Notes: generated by a model not told the origin, from the sequence alone. Positions 22,666-36,854 are shown, counted from the stretch's first letter. The stretch is 64,000 nucleotides of DNA from Globodera rostochiensis (GCA_018350325.1 JAEVLN010000036.1:194103-258102); one strand, 5' to 3'. Numbers and translations: made by a program.

Positions 22666-25440
22666 GTTTTTTTAAACATTTGCACATTTGTGGCATACAA
22701 TTGCATTGTAAAAAAGGTTGGCACAAACGGCTACAACAACGGTGAACTATCGGACCTTTTGTCGTTTTTCCCACTGCCAGAAATTTTGTCCGTTTGCCCT
22801 ATCGGACATTTTGTCCACGTACGAGTAAAAATGTTATTTTTTGAATAAAAATATATGAATTAATCTCAAAAGATCTCGAAGTGTTGAAGCTAACATTAAG
22901 TTAAAGCTTTGCGAGGACAGGTTTCAAAAAAGTTATGGCCAGAAAAACCCCCAAAAAATCGGGATTTTAAACTTTCTCTTTTTGATAATTGTCCCGGTTG
23001 ATTGTTGGAGGAGTTGGGATTACCCAATTAGAGGGATCAATTTTTTTTCAAAAAAGGCAGAAATATGAGCTCAACCATAACTGCCCAAGACTTGACGGAA
23101 GCTGAGCAAAATACAAAAAAAGAAGATATTAGTTTCATTGTGGCGTAGCTAATTGGTGCATTTGAAGTTTAATTAACAATTATTTTTTGAATCCTGGTAC
23201 CATTAAATTTTTTTAAAAAGCATGATTTGCGTGAAACAAAAAGTGAATTTGTTAGAAAATTTCGTGGCATTTTCTGCTATCATTTTTATGAAAGTTTGCG
23301 TTTTTCTAAACATTTGCACATTCGTGGCATACAAATTGCATAGTAAAAAAATTTTGGCACAAACGGCAACAACAACGGTGATGCTTGTTGTTTTATGCAT
23401 TGGCAACATTTTTTTAAAAAACAATTAAAAAAACTAAAATTAAATAAAAATTATTAATATGTTGATTGATTTGACGAAAACGAGATTTATCAAAAATTAT
23501 CAAAATAATAATAGAAGAATGGTGGCAGCGTGGTGGTAAAAAAGATTCGAAGAATCAGTCTTGTCAAATGATCCTTCATAGAAAATTTTTCATTTGCCCA
23601 AAAATGCACCCCATAAATCAACCCTTGTTTTAGTCCACTACACCCTTAAAGATCGAAGTATTCAAGCATTTTGATATTTAGCAAAAAAAAAAACACCTAT
23701 TTTTCTTCAACTTTTTTTATATTTCAAAAAATGATGTGTAATGGCTACCGGTTCGAGTGCCGAAAGTTCGAGGAATTAAAATTCGGTACTCGGATATTTT
23801 TTGCATTATTCGGTACTCGGACCATTCGGCACTCGGATCGGAAGCGTGTGCATTACGTTGACTGATAATTAACTTATGTAAAAAAACAAGTTTTTAAGCC
23901 ATTATTGTTATTTTTACACTCATTTTTTGCACCTATTTTTGCTTATGAACCCATTTTTATTTTGGCTTTTTTCTCATCTAGTTAGGCAGGTGCCTATTTT
24001 CAGATTTTTACAGCCTAAAAGTATCCTTCCGTCTCATAACATAGATTGACAATTTCATCCATCTCCATAAAATCCGAGTTAAAATTGAGAATTTAAAACG
24101 GTTTTTGAATTGGTTGTATTTAAAATTAAAGAAAAACGACTTTTTATGAACTTAACAAGTGATTTTTATCAGATTTTGTCAATGAATACAATTTTTAAAT
24201 TTTTAGCGCATTATTTTCCTAAAAATTTTTAAGAGAAGGGGTGGGGGTTCGGCGGTGCCGATAGGCGCCGCCGAAGGAAAATGGCCCTTCAAATTTCCCA
24301 AAAAATTGCCTATTGGGGACTGATCACTTTACCTCATTTTTTTATTCAATTCACACTTTTAGCTCAATCAAAGATTTTCTGAGAAAGCCAAAAAGTGCCG
24401 TAACACCAATTAAATAACATAATTAGGTATGTTGCATAATGAAAAGTCTCTCCACATTGACTAAAACTCGGAACATCTGTCTCAAATTTAACAGCAGAAC
24501 AATCATTAACAGCTGTCAAGCTCTGGTATTCATTTGACAAATAATGCCATCGTCTGGTCCGCTGGCCTTCGTTTGATGATTTTTGGCGTCTTCTGAAATG
24601 AGTTAATGAGAAATAATTAAGCTTATCGGTCAAATCAAGAAAATTTTTAGAAAATTATCATTCATTTATGGCTGAAATTCGGAGTGGATTTTCTAAGTAT
24701 TTATTGAAACGGTCCTCTGCATTTTGTGAGTTGCCACATGTAATTTAATGTAAACGTGCCAATAAAGGACAACTATCTACTGTATCAATTAAATATAAAT
24801 TAATTTTTAATAACTCTACAAAATAGTTATAAAGGACATTTAAAATTTGTTTATATTTCAACAGAAAATTATTATCAATGAACCATAATTTGATTTTTAT
24901 TAAGTTGGCATTCGAAAATTTGGTCATTAATGCATACAATTAAATTATCCATTGCGTTCAATTTTATGACATTTTTAAGCAACTTTTGCCAGTCTCATTT
25001 GTAATAATTAAATTCAATGTTTATAAATTGACGAATTGAATTTGTTGAGCATTTATAAACATTTTAAGGAGAATTTAAATAAACTTAAGAAATATGAAAC
25101 AACTGCATTATTTATTATTGCATTTGATAGGTGAATATTAAAATCTAACAAATTTTCAAAATTCGTCATAGAAATTGGCATACCAAAACGTGTTCGCGCA
25201 TGTTTCGAGCAACTTTTGCCAGTCTCATTTGTACATTCAAATTAAAAGGCCATTAAAAGATAGCTAGCTATTAAAAATTAAATTATATAAAATTAAATTA
25301 TCCATTGCGTAGTTTTGAGACCCTCAATTTTTTTTCTCACATCTTTCAACAACTACTGTCAATCTCAGCCCCAATAAATAAGGAGAGAGTTTTTAATGAG
25401 TAGAGTCCAAAATTTTAGACAATAACTATTTTGAATAGTT

Positions 25441-27124
25441 ATGGGCGCTTCCGTTGTTCGAATAATAATGAATTCATTCAATTGGAGCGCATTTGGATTT
25501 GGCGTTATTTTGAATGGCATAATGGTCCATTTAATTGTTCGACACACGCCCAAGTCAATGCGAATGTACAGCAAGGTAATTAAGATAACATTAACAAAAA
25601 TTTAAAAAAATCCTTTTTCTTCCATTATATGCTTAGAAATATTATATTTATAGTTCAATTTAAGATATTATTGCAAACTTGCGCAACCGACTTTGCATTG
25701 CTTACAAATACTTTACTTTTTCATCAGGTTATAATAAATATAACAGATACAAAAATTTAAGCATTAAAAATGCTATTTTTTGGTCATTTGATTTTTACGA
25801 TATCGGAAAATGCGACCATTTTCCGGTGTCGCATTTTCCGGCCACGATGGAGAGGGGGTCGGGTTATGACGATAAAAGTGATGATACATTCTCTTGTCAT
25901 AAACTTTTGAACTTTTAAGTATATGTTCACAACGGACAAAGGTGAATCAGAAGTGATTGCTGGCGGTCTGATCACTTTCAATGGGACACAAAATCGGGGA
26001 TTGAATCTGTTGGCTTGGGTTTGCTGCATTTTTCTTGTTTATGTTTCGCTGTTTGGTTATGTGGCACAATTTATTTATCGCTACTTATTGCTGAACTGGT
26101 TGAAAAGCTTAAAAATTTTATTAAAATAGAAATATAAAATATGTTTAATTTTAATATTTAAAAGAAATTGAAATATACAACTAATAATATTAAATAACAT
26201 TTAGGGACAAAGAATTAACGGCCTTTAAATATTTTATTCTGTTCGGAACAATGCTTTCTATTCCATTTGTGTATTGTATCGATATATTCATTTGCTTTTA
26301 TCCACCAACAGACCACTTATATTTGGAAGATCAATCAGTAGCCGACATTCTTGCTTTAAATATTAATGATCATAATGCACTGACCGGGCATTCGTTTAAT
26401 GTAAATAATTTAAATATTTTTAAAATAAATTACTAATAAATATATTTAATATTTCAAAAATAATAAAATTGCATTCAAGGATTGGAGGCAGGCAATGGGA
26501 TTTTATTACACCATCATTGCTTGCACAATTGCGTACATAATCATGATCACATTGGCATTTCTTATGGACAAATTCTTGAAGGACCGATCAAAATTGGGGT
26601 ATTATGATTAATAGAAATTTAATTTTTAAAGAATATTTAGAGCATCCTCAGCACAAACCGTTAAAATGGTTGAAATGAATAAGCAAATTTCGCGAAATCT
26701 TATCATTCAGGTCAAATTTCTTAATCATTAAAAAAAGGTTTTATGAAATAAAGAGTTTGCAAAAATGTAAAATCGTTTAGCATCTTTGGTAATAATGGAG
26801 ATTGTGCATGCCAACATTTTTTTGTTAATATTTCAAATTTTTAAATGAATTTCTAACCTCAAATTTTGGTATTTGTTTTAATAAAATTCAAAAGATTTGT
26901 AGGCATCGATGCCCTTCTTTATATATTTGTCAACGCTGTTTTTACTTGGCATTATTTTGTTCAAAATTGATGTCAGCAGATGGGATTGGCTTCAGTATTA
27001 CAATATGCTTTCGAGTATTCCGATGTTCTTACCGTCAGCTTTGAATCCAATTGTGTCAATCTGTATAATACGGTATTATCGCAAAGCTTTTGTAAATGGC
27101 TTCAAGCGTATAGGTACGAGTTAA
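25441..27124 (+). CDS. srd-like seven-transmembrane chemoreceptor
   Basis: Exons 25441-25575, 25665-25727, 25920-26098, 26205-26400, 26480-26598, 26641-26710 and 26903-27124 join in phase to 327 residues and a stop. All introns have GT donors and AG acceptors; the exon 3 donor is GTTGAA inside the paralogue-conserved LLLNW codon. TM1 is FGFGVILNGIMVHLIV, followed by RHTPKSMRMYSK. TM3 ends FIYRYLLLN, extracellular loop 2 contains FYPPTDHLYLEDQS, and TM7 ends NPIVSICIIRYYRKAF. No disruption is seen. It is the left member of a tandem duplicate pair, in inverted orientation relative to the pair at 14-22 kb. Confidence 0.9.
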
Positions 27125-27232
27125 ATAAATTCTAAAGCAATTTATTTATTTTTAGTTAAATGCTTCAAATGTTTGTGCGGACAATCTGCACAATAACCTT
27201 CAACAAAAAATTGGCCGTATATGCGGGAGAAC

Positions 27233-27345
27233 TTCAACGGACCACTTATATTTGAAAGATCAATCAGTAGCCGACATTCTTGCGTTAAATATCACTGAAC
27301 ATATTGCACTGACCGGGCATTCGTTTAATGTAGATTAATTTTTTT
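27233..27345 (+). pseudogene. Isolated receptor exon 4 fragment
   Basis: Downstream of the intact receptor gene, the stretch ACCACTTATATTTG..CATTCGTTTAATGTAGAT repeats the second half of exon 4 including its donor, without neighbouring exons. It is a leftover of duplication. Confidence 0.75.
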
Positions 27346-28039
27346 TTAAATTAATAACATTTTAAATTAGTAATAGAACTAGACGCTTGCGGGGCTGGAA
27401 CCGGAATAAAAGTCGAAGTGTTAAAAGATAGCTGTTCCTAGGGGTTTTCAAAAAATTTATTTTATTCATTTTCAATTTATTTAATTTGATTTTTTATTTA
27501 TTTCTTTAATTTAATTATGAGCCCTTTCTTGGCTGGGCAAGCCCTTTCTGGGTTGGGCAAACCTTTTTATTGGGCTTGGAAAGTCCTTTCTGGGACGGGC
27601 AAGCCTTTTATGGGGCTGGGCAAGCCTTTTCTCATTTTTTATAATTTCAATCAAAGTTTTTTCAATTGTAACTAAATTTTGCTCCACCCTTAACATTTTA
27701 CCAACGTCGGGAAAGCATTCTTCGGGGCCGGGCAATCCGCAACCCAAAAAGTTTTTTTGTAGCTTATTACGTCCCCAACTTATAATTAACCAACCCCCAG
27801 CCGATCCGAGCAGACTCCAACGTTTTTGTGAATTTTTCCCAAAACAGTGAAAAAAAGTGCGATTTTTCGACCTTTTGTCCGCAGCATAAGTCTATCATAG
27901 TTTAGACATACCCCCACAAATGATATACCAATCGAACCCAAATTTTGTCTAGTTGTGCCCTTTCTCCAAACCCAACACGCCAAAAGCATGCTTTAAACGA
28001 CTTTTGCCCCTCCAACCGCAACATGGTCGCCAAAAAAGG

Positions 28040-28260
28040 GCTGCGATTTGAGGGGCATTAGATTTTTATATGTGATGGGTTCATCGCCCATTTCAGCGTC
28101 TTCGACACGCCAACTCTGTCCATGCGGAAGCGGCACAAATTCGTCCGGTCAAAGTGCCGGCGGCAGCCTCCGACAGCTTTTCACGCGGCTCCAAGTGCCT
28201 GTTCGTGTGAGCCTATTTCAGAGGCGCCTTAATTCTAAGGCCTATATCAAAAAAAGAGGC
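28040..28260 (+). other. GC-richer coding-like island, unassigned
   Basis: A stretch of higher GC than its surroundings reads open in more than one frame on the plus strand (for example DGFIAHFSVFDTPTLSMRKR or PISASSTRQLCPCGSG). It lies between copies of a dispersed repeat. I cannot decide the frame or family; it may be an exon remnant. Confidence 0.25.
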
Positions 28261-29244
28261 GACTGCGATTGGTTTGAGCCAATTTATGGCCCTTCAAATT
28301 CCCAGAAAAAGTGCCGATTGGGGACTGATCACTTTACTTCATTTTTTATAATCATTCACACTTTTAGGACCATTAACGCATTTCACGTAATTATTAATTT
28401 TTTTTTCTGAGAAAGACAAAAAGGGCCATACCATCAATTAATAACATAATGTATGACTGCATAACGAAAGTTCTCTCCACATTGACGAAAACTCGGAACA
28501 ACTGTCTCAAAATTAACAGCAACAATTCATTAACGTCAAGCTCTGGTATTCATTTGACCAATAATGCCATCGTTTGGTCCGCTCTGTTCTCCTTTTGATG
28601 ATTTTTGGCGTCCTCTGAAATGAGTTAATTAGAAATAATTAAAATTATCGGTCAAACAAGAAATTTCTAAAATAATCATTCAGTTATGGCTGAAATTCGG
28701 AGTGGTTTAAATTGTTTATTTCAACAGAATTATATCATTAACCTTGGTTCCTATTAACATTTAAAAATTGGTTCATCAATGCATACAATTAAATTATTCA
28801 TTGCAAAGTTAAGACCCTCAATTTTGTGACAGCATCCGACGTCGTTAAATTTTAATTATTAATTTTTAGATCAAATTATGGCTCACTTTTCTGACCATAT
28901 AATAAAGGTGCTTTGAGTTTACAAGGTGAATATTAAAACCTAACAAATTTTCAAAATTCGCCGTAGAAATTGGCATACCAAAAAGTGTTCATGCATGTTT
29001 CAAGCAACTTTTGCCAGTCTCATTTGTACATTCAAATTAAAAGGCCATTAAAAGATAGCTAGCTATTTAAAATTAAATTATATACAATTAAATTATCCAT
29101 TGCGTAGTTTTGAGACCCTCAATTTTTCTAACATCTTTCAACCAACTTCTGTCAATCTCAGCCCTGATAAATAGGTAGAGAGTTTTTTAAATGAGTAAAG
29201 CCCAAAATTTTAGACAATAACTGAACCTCCTATTTTGAATAGTT

Positions 29245-30895
29245 ATGGGCGCTTCCGTTGTTCGAATAATAATGAATTCATTCAATTGGAGCGCATTTGG
29301 ATTTGGCGTTATTTTGAATGGCATAATGGTCCATTTAATTGTTCGACACACGCCCAAGTCAATGCGAATGTACAGCAAGGTAATTAAGATAACATTAACA
29401 AAAATTTAAAAAAATCCTTTTTCTTCCATTATATGCTTAGAAATATTATATTTATAGTTCAATTTAAGATATTATTGCAAACTTGCGCAACCGACTTTGC
29501 ATTGCTTACAATTAATTTGCTTTTTCATCAGGTTATAATAAAATATAACAAATACAAATAGTTGAGCATTAAAAAGCTATTTTTTGGTCATTTGATTTTT
29601 ACGATATCGGAAAATGCGACCATTTTCCGGTGTCGCATTTTCCGGCCACGATGGAGAGGGGGTCGGGTTATGACGATAAAAGTGATGATACATTCTCTTG
29701 TCATAAACTTTTGAACTTTTAAGTATATGTTCACAACGGACAAAGGTGAATCAGAAGTGATTGCTGGCGGTCTGATCACTTTCAATGGGACACAAAATCG
29801 GGGATTGAATCTGTTGGCTTGGGTTTGCTGCATTTTTCTTGTTTATGTTTCGCTGTTTGGTTATGTGGCACAATTTATTTATCGCTACTTATTGCTGAAC
29901 TGGTTGAAAAGCTTAAAAATTTTATAAAATAGAAATATTTTTAATAATTATCATCAATTAAAAGATAAAGGATATTCTTGATATTGAAATATACAACTAA
30001 TAATTAAAATAATATTTAGGGACAAAAGATTATCGGCATTTAAATATTTTATTCTGTTCGGAACAATGATTTTCTTTCCATTTGTGTTTTGTATCGATAT
30101 GTTTATTTGCTTTTATCCACCAACGGACCACTTATATTTGGAAGATCCATCAGTAGCCGACATTCTTGCGTTAAATATCACTGATCATATTACACTGACC
30201 GGGCATTCGTTTAATGTAGATTAATTAAAATATTTTTAAAATAAATTACTAATAAATATTAAAATTTCAAAAAATAATAAAATTGGATTTAAGGATTGGA
30301 AGCAGACAATGGGTTTTTATTACATCATCATTGCTTGCACAATTGCGTACATGATTATAATCACATTGGCATTTCTGATGGACAAATTGTTGAATGAGCG
30401 TTTAAAATTGGGGTAAGATAATGTTGGGAAATTTAATTTTTAAACAAATATTTAGAGCATCCTCAGCTCTAACCGTTAAAATGATTGAAATCAATAAGCA
30501 AATTTCGCGAAATTTGATCATTCAGGTAAATCATAAATATTCTATTAAAAATTACAAAATGGGAATTTGCATCTTTAACAGACTTGGGTAATAATGGTGA
30601 TTGGGCGTGCCAACATTAATTTTCTAATCTCAAATTTTGGTAGTTGTTTTAACAAAATTCTTACGAATTTAAGGCATCGATGCCCTTCTTTATATATTTG
30701 TCAGTTTTGTTTTTACTTGGCATTATTTTGTTTAAAATTGATGTCAGCAAATGGAATTGGCTTCAGTATTACAATATGCTTTCCATTATTCCGATGTTCT
30801 TACCGTCTGTTTTGAATCCAATTGTGTCAATCTGTATAATACAGTATTATCGCAAAACTTTTGTGAATGGCTTTAAGCGTATAGGTACGAGTTAA
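29245..30895 (+). CDS. srd-like seven-transmembrane chemoreceptor (tandem duplicate)
   Basis: Exons 29245-29379, 29469-29531, 29724-29902, 30020-30215, 30294-30412, 30456-30525 and 30674-30895 have exactly the lengths of the neighbouring paralogue and give 327 residues. Differences from that paralogue cluster in TM4 to TM6 (for example MIFFPFVFCIDMFICFYPP and LEDPSVADILALNITDH). The C-terminal part (NERLKLG, ASSALTVKM) is closer to the minus-strand paralogues at 14-21 kb, suggesting gene conversion or an older exchange. The sequence around the start codon shows a possible upstream acceptor, but the frame there is interrupted, so the internal ATG is used. Confidence 0.9.
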
Positions 30896-33800
30896 ATAGA
30901 TTCTAAAAAAAACATCATTAGGGTTGTGCAAATTGGAGTATGAAACTCGGAGAAAATCCTTTCGCTGCAATCTTGGTGATGTCATTTTTATTTAGTTTTT
31001 AGTTAAAAAATTCTTCAAACTTTTTGTAATCCGCATTTACATATTATTCTTAAACTTCTTACGCAGCCCAATTGTTATTATTCTTTTTAGTTAGACTTTT
31101 GAACTACCTTCACTCTAATGACCAAACATAACAAACAGTGCGCAGAACGGGCTCGCCGCTTGATTACGTGAAGGTACGGCAGCGAGGGCGCGCGCTTCAT
31201 TTTTTCGGAGTTCGACATGGCATCGCGACGCGCCTCCGCCCTAATCGTCCTGAAGGAGGAGGGAAAATTTGTACAAATTGGAATTATTGCCACAACGTAA
31301 TCGGAAGGATTTAAATTGACGCCAAATTGCTTCAGCGTTTTGGGTATTGAAATCATTTTGAGGGTCAATGAAATTGAAAGAATGATTTACTGTCTAATGC
31401 TCGTACCCCGGGGGCAAATTAAAAATCTGGTTCCGCATGTGCGCTGTCTGTGCAGAAGACATCTAAAAACACCTTTTGGTCGACTTTTAAAATTAATTTT
31501 TTTTTTAAATGGGGGCCCACAAACTTTATTTCTGCTTTTTCGAACCTTAAGAAAAATGCAGTAAAACCGAAACGCACCCCTAAAGATCAATATTTCCAAA
31601 TTTTCAAAAAATGCATCACTAATAATGTACGTTTTGTCGAGACTGAAAATTCTACCAGCCAAAAATTTAGAGTTTTTAGTGACTAAAAATCCGGTCCCTA
31701 ATAATTCGACCACCTATGCTCAATTAAATATAAATTAGATTTAAGAACTCTACAAAATTGTTATAAAGACATTTAAATCGGGATTGTGCTATCTCAGCTT
31801 TAGCAGATTTTGTGTTAGATAAGCCCCAATTTTATTTTTTGTTATTTTTTTTTTATATAGTTTTCCAAAAAGTATCACTCTTAACTTACACTTTTTTTTT
31901 TGATTTATTTTTAAAATCAAGAACTTTGAACTTTTTAGCAGCATAGAAAATTGCCGAATTCACGCGATGAAATTAATTTTCCTCCGCCGGCGTCGTCTAC
32001 ACGGAGGATTGGGGCACATCAAAATAAACTATAAAAAGTCGTATAATAAAATCCATCTAATTTAAGTTTTTTTTTTGATCACCCTTAAATTATTATGCAA
32101 ATTCATATTTAAGAATACAGAAACGATAAAATGGCAAAAATACTGAAAATTTGGAAATAAATTTTGGAGAGCACTGATTACATTTTTTTACAGAGCACTA
32201 ATTAATAGGGCCCGGATTTATGTTCCGCTCAAAAACCTGGACTAATGGACAAAAAAAAAGATTGGTAAAAACGGGGCCATATGAAGTTCTAAAGGATTTT
32301 GTTGCCAAAAACAAATTGTTTGTGTCCAGCTTCGACCCTCTACCTGAAAATTGTTTAATGGCACAATTTTTATTTACAAATTATTATGCAAATTCTACAA
32401 AATAATAAAATGAATATTTTATAAAAGAACTGGAGCAAAAAAATCGAATTAATTAAAGTTTGCAGAGCGCCAATTAAAATACAAAGCATAAATTAAATCT
32501 TTACAGAGCACCACTCCTAATTAAATTCTTGATTATGAAATGAATTTTTAATAATTAATTAATACAACTTTATTAAACCCTGTTTTATTTTAAAAATTAT
32601 TTCCCGTCAAGATATTTACGAACCAATTATCTCCAATAAAAAAACTAATATTCTTACATATGACGACGTCAAACTTGCAATGAAAAAATAACACCAGGTG
32701 CGCCTTGCACGCAACCTTTTTCCCAATTCTTTTCAATTTGATTACGCAAAAAGATAAAGCGAAATGCCATGGTTGGGCGGCGCGGTAAGCAGTTATGCCA
32801 CAAAAAGCGGCGGCCGGCTAAAGCAGCGCTCACCATTTTAAATTTATTCAATTTATAATGAGACCGGTATTTTGGCCTAATCCCTAACCCGGAACCCGGA
32901 TTCTTAAATATTGAAAAAAACCAAACCGAACAGAATAATGCGGGTATTGCACCAATAGGTTAACCTTTTTATTAGAAACCATTCGCTTCAAAAAGAATCA
33001 TTCAAAATGTTTTATTTATGAAATAATTTCGAGTTAAAATGATCTTAATCAGGTGTCGATAAACATTCCAAAAATCTTGAAAAACAGTTAAGATCTTCGT
33101 CTAAAGATCATCAGAACAAAAAAAAAAACTTGTTGAGGAGAAAAGGCGCTCAATAACTAAAAGCGGCATTTGCAGTCACACATTTGTGCCGTAGATAAAA
33201 GCATTAAGGAGCTATAGTCATAAATTAAAGATTTACATAAAGCCCCACTCTGCTACGTTGTCTTGTCTTTTGGCCCGTACACAATTTTTTGTTTCTCGCT
33301 TTTTGCTCCAACTTTGCTCTCTCTATAGAATCAATTTCAATAAGAAATATTTTTTTCATCTTTTTGGCCTCGGGTAATCCCCGGGGTTTGGCCCAAAAAC
33401 CTGAATTGCTGGATCTGAATTGTCCGGGTCCGGGTCCTAGTCTTTAATTCCTAGCGAGCGCTTGGGATGCGCGCGGTAAGCTAAAAATGCGGAAACCAGA
33501 ATTTAAAACAACCAAAAACTGGTAAAGACTAAAACTGACCACCCATAACTTTTTCATTTAAAAAAAGCTGGTTTCATTGTTACGTTTTTTCGTTTTGAAC
33601 ATTTTTTGCTCCCCAGAAATTTACATCGTCTTATTTTAGTTGGTCGACCAAACAATAAATTTCTGAACCGGAAATCATTAAACAAAAAAACGAAATTGAT
33701 ATCTGGCCTCATTAGATAAGCAGTGGTTGTACTTGTGCTAAAGAACAGTGCATAATTCAAGAATGATTTTGAGTGTTAGCCATAATTAATTTTAAATAAG

Positions 33801-34754
33801 AAATCAAGTTTACACACCTAATTTTGGGATTTTTTAAAACTATTTTTTAGGCCATTTTTGGTGCTTATTTTGAGATTTTTAATGGACTATTTTAACTTAA
33901 AAAATCGGGATGGCATCAATTCTTTTTTCTGAACGATGAAAAACTCCTTCTGATCAAGCAAATAACCTCACCATTTTTCGTCTTATGGTAACCATTTGCG
34001 TCATATTTTTACTTATCAACCGTGGGAAGTTTCTTTAATGTTAATTATGACATTTCGTCATTTTTTTTGTTACCAAAACCGTCCAATTATTTCCCATATT
34101 ATACAAAAGTGGAAAATAATTTGCTTCGTCAAATATTCTACATATAAATGCAAAACGTAATAGGCAAACCATCTCATTCGGCAAAAATTTCTTTTCCATA
34201 ATAAAATTTTTTAAAATTTAAAATAGCATTTTATATTTCAAATTAAAACCTTTTTTTAAGTTCTGTCATCTCTTTTTCTAAATTATTTGACGTGTCAAAC
34301 AATAAATTACTTTTTTAAGTGTTCAAGCCTTAAAAACAACAAAATTTTATTTGTATTTTTTGATTTTGTTTTTTTGTTTGTAAAAGCTGGTGTAATTCCA
34401 AGCCAAACATAGGATTAATTCGATGGTTTTAATTTAAGCGGTGTCAAATTTGTGTTGACGAGTCAAATAACGTGTTTAATGGGTCCCATTTTTGCGGAGG
34501 TGACAGAACGTAAATTTTGTTAGCATTTTCAATCAGCTATAAATAGGTGCCCCCTTTTTGGCATGGGTTCTAATGCTAAAAAAGCTTTTTAAGCAAAAAT
34601 TCTTTTTACAAATAAATTATAAAGTCACTTTATCGGAACGACCGTTACACCGCTAACCCAATTTCCACTAAAAAAACGATTTTTGTTACATTCATATTTA
34701 ATTATTTTACAATTTTTGTCCCACCATATTCTTACAAATTTCACTGCTTCAGAA
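30896..34754. other. No convincing gene; repeats and a small GC-rich island
   Basis: The interval 31100-31330 is GC-richer and reads open on both strands (minus: NPSDYVVAIIPICTNFPS), but no family is recognisable. A TE-like stretch at about 31480-31700 and short AT-rich frames such as 32220-32405 show no domain. Nothing else is supported. Confidence 0.35.
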
Positions 34755-34979
34755 ATGAAAATATTGTTCAAAAAATTCAAAAAGTCGCGTGCTGATGACC
34801 AGCAACCGCTTATCGGGGAGCAAAAAGATCAAATTAGTCTTAGCGATGTGGAAGCTCAGCTGATCAGAACCAATCAATGTCAAAAAGAAGCCGCCGCAAA
34901 GCAACTTCAAAAACAGATTGATCGAGAACGTAGAGACTACTACATAATTTTGAATATGCAACGTGCTGGCCTATTGTGA
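34755..34979 (+). CDS. Small hypothetical protein, 74 residues, basic then coiled-coil-like
   Basis: An ATG just after a CTTCAG acceptor-like site opens a frame with better composition than its surroundings: MKILFKKFKKSRADDQQPLI, then a Gln/Lys/Glu-rich helix (EAAAKQLQKQIDRERRDYY) and a short hydrophobic end. The basic N-terminus and the QQPLI dileucine-type motif could suggest a membrane-associated cytosolic adaptor, but this is speculation. Upstream exons may exist because the start coincides with a possible splice acceptor. I do not recognise the family. Confidence 0.45.
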   Translation: MKILFKKFKKSRADDQQPLIGEQKDQISLSDVEAQLIRTNQCQKEAAAKQLQKQIDRERRDYYIILNMQRAGLL

Positions 34980-36854
34980 ATTTTTGTGAAAATGACAAAA
35001 AACCATTTGATTAACCTTCATTGATGTGAATGTTGTAAATTATTTTAAATGCATTGATCTTACATCAATTTAAATTTCAAAGCTAGTCTGAAATTCCGCT
35101 TTCAATCCATGTGTTGAAAATAAAATCGTCAATTTGTTAAAAAGGATTAACATTCTGAAATAAACTAAAAACAGAAGCGAATCAATTGAACAAATTTCAA
35201 AAACTTTATAGCCCGAAAACCCCCAAATTGCTCTTTTTCGAGTTTTTCACTTTTTTGTCATAACTTTTTTTCGTGATTGGTACTTTCGACAGTAACATCA
35301 GCGCATGTAATTTCGACATACCTATGTGAAATTTTTACAGTAACCATAAATTTAAAAAAATTTGAAACAATTTTATTAAATTTTAAAAGCATTTACCTAA
35401 TTGACGACCCAGAACGAGTCTCTTTGGATATTTTAGGTTTTAATTCGAGAAATTTAAAGTTTTTATTAGGGGTTTTGGGAGGGGACCAGCGGTGCCGACA
35501 GGCGCAGCCGGGAAAATCTTTAGTCAATTTTCTTAACTAAAACATTACTAATTGTAAAAATTTCCCAGCGGCGCCTTGTAACCAATTCTCACCAAAAATG
35601 TCATCTTTGAAGAAGGTAAGTTTTACAATAATTTTAAAATGTGGACACTGTACATGTTTCTATGGTATTAATTTTGGGTCACATGCTCGTCGCAAGCCTA
35701 TTTTTGAATATAATAAATAAAGTTGTTTTATTTATTTCGATTAACATTGAATAGACTAAAATTGTCAATTTTGATGCAAATTCAACAGATTGTCATTATT
35801 ACTAGGGTAGGACAAACCCGATTTTCGGTTAACCGGGAACAGAGCTTTTAAAACCGGTTTTTCAAAATTTATCAAATTCTCTAAAATTGGCACTAAAATA
35901 AACCGGGTCGTATCAAAACTCCCGGTTAACCGGGTATAAAATCATAAAAAATCATTATTAAAAACTATTCACAACCAAAATTCATTGAAAAAAATTACGA
36001 ATGGGGATCAATCGTTTATTTGAAGTTTAATTACCATTTTTTTATTAAATTTCTTTACACGCATGCTTTTCGTGAAACAAAAAGTGTAATTGTTAGAACT
36101 TTCGTGGCATACAAATTTACATAGGCAGAAAGTGGCCACAAATCGTAAGTAATTGAGAGAGGTCGCTTTATGTTAAGCATTGACGACATTTTTGTACATT
36201 TTTTTATACTTTAGACGCGGGAATTTGGGTCATAAATGATCATAAATCCCGACTTTTTAAAAATAAAGCATTGACGACATTATTGTACATTTTTTATTCT
36301 TTAGACGCGGGAATTTAATTCTTAAACATATTTTTTAGGAATTGATTTGCCGACCCTGTGTCCGTCCATTCTTTACTAAAAACGGGAATTGTCAGAGTAA
36401 AAATGGGATTTTTTTAATAAAAGCATTTCAAATGCGGCGTTTTCCGCGTCGCAAACAGGTCTTGTTACCCTTGTGTGACTCTTTACAAACCGGGAGACAC
36501 TGTCACGGCGCCAATTTTAGTCCTTTTTTAAAATTTAATTTTGAAAACGAGGTTGGTCTTTGAGATGGTCGCATTCTGATTTGTTTAATCTCTGTTACAA
36601 TTTTGTTTTGTTTTTGGTTCGAGAATCTCGGTCTTGGTTAACGAATCGAGAAATTTCTCGGGTTTTTTTTGGGTCTCGGTCTCGAGTCTCGGGGTCATTT
36701 CTCGGTCTCAAGTCTCGATCTCGGTACATTTTAAGTCTTGAACATCCCTAATCTCACCGCCAAAAAATGCCGAAGGCGGGACTCGTAAATAAAATTTCTA
36801 AATCAAAATAAAAAAATACCAGTTAAATTACTTTAACAGTAAAATGCAAGCAGC

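Larger units (their letters stand above)
24330..30900. repeat. Tandem segmental duplication, unit about 3.8 kb, containing two receptor genes
   Basis: Landmarks in the first copy recur in the second at a nearly constant offset of about 3804 bp, for example the receptor start codons at 25441 and 29245. Similarity also covers upstream non-coding sequence (24360-24640 with 28370-28690) and the TTTTCCGG-rich intron 2. Indels are scattered in introns, whereas exon lengths are identical. Confidence 0.85.

Noticed and set aside
25365..25574. Minus-strand frame MLYIRIDLGVCRTIKW, also at 29187-29378, and the plus-strand equivalents 15623-15811 and 21649-21837
   Set aside because: They are the antisense of receptor exon 1, whose sense strand encodes TM1.
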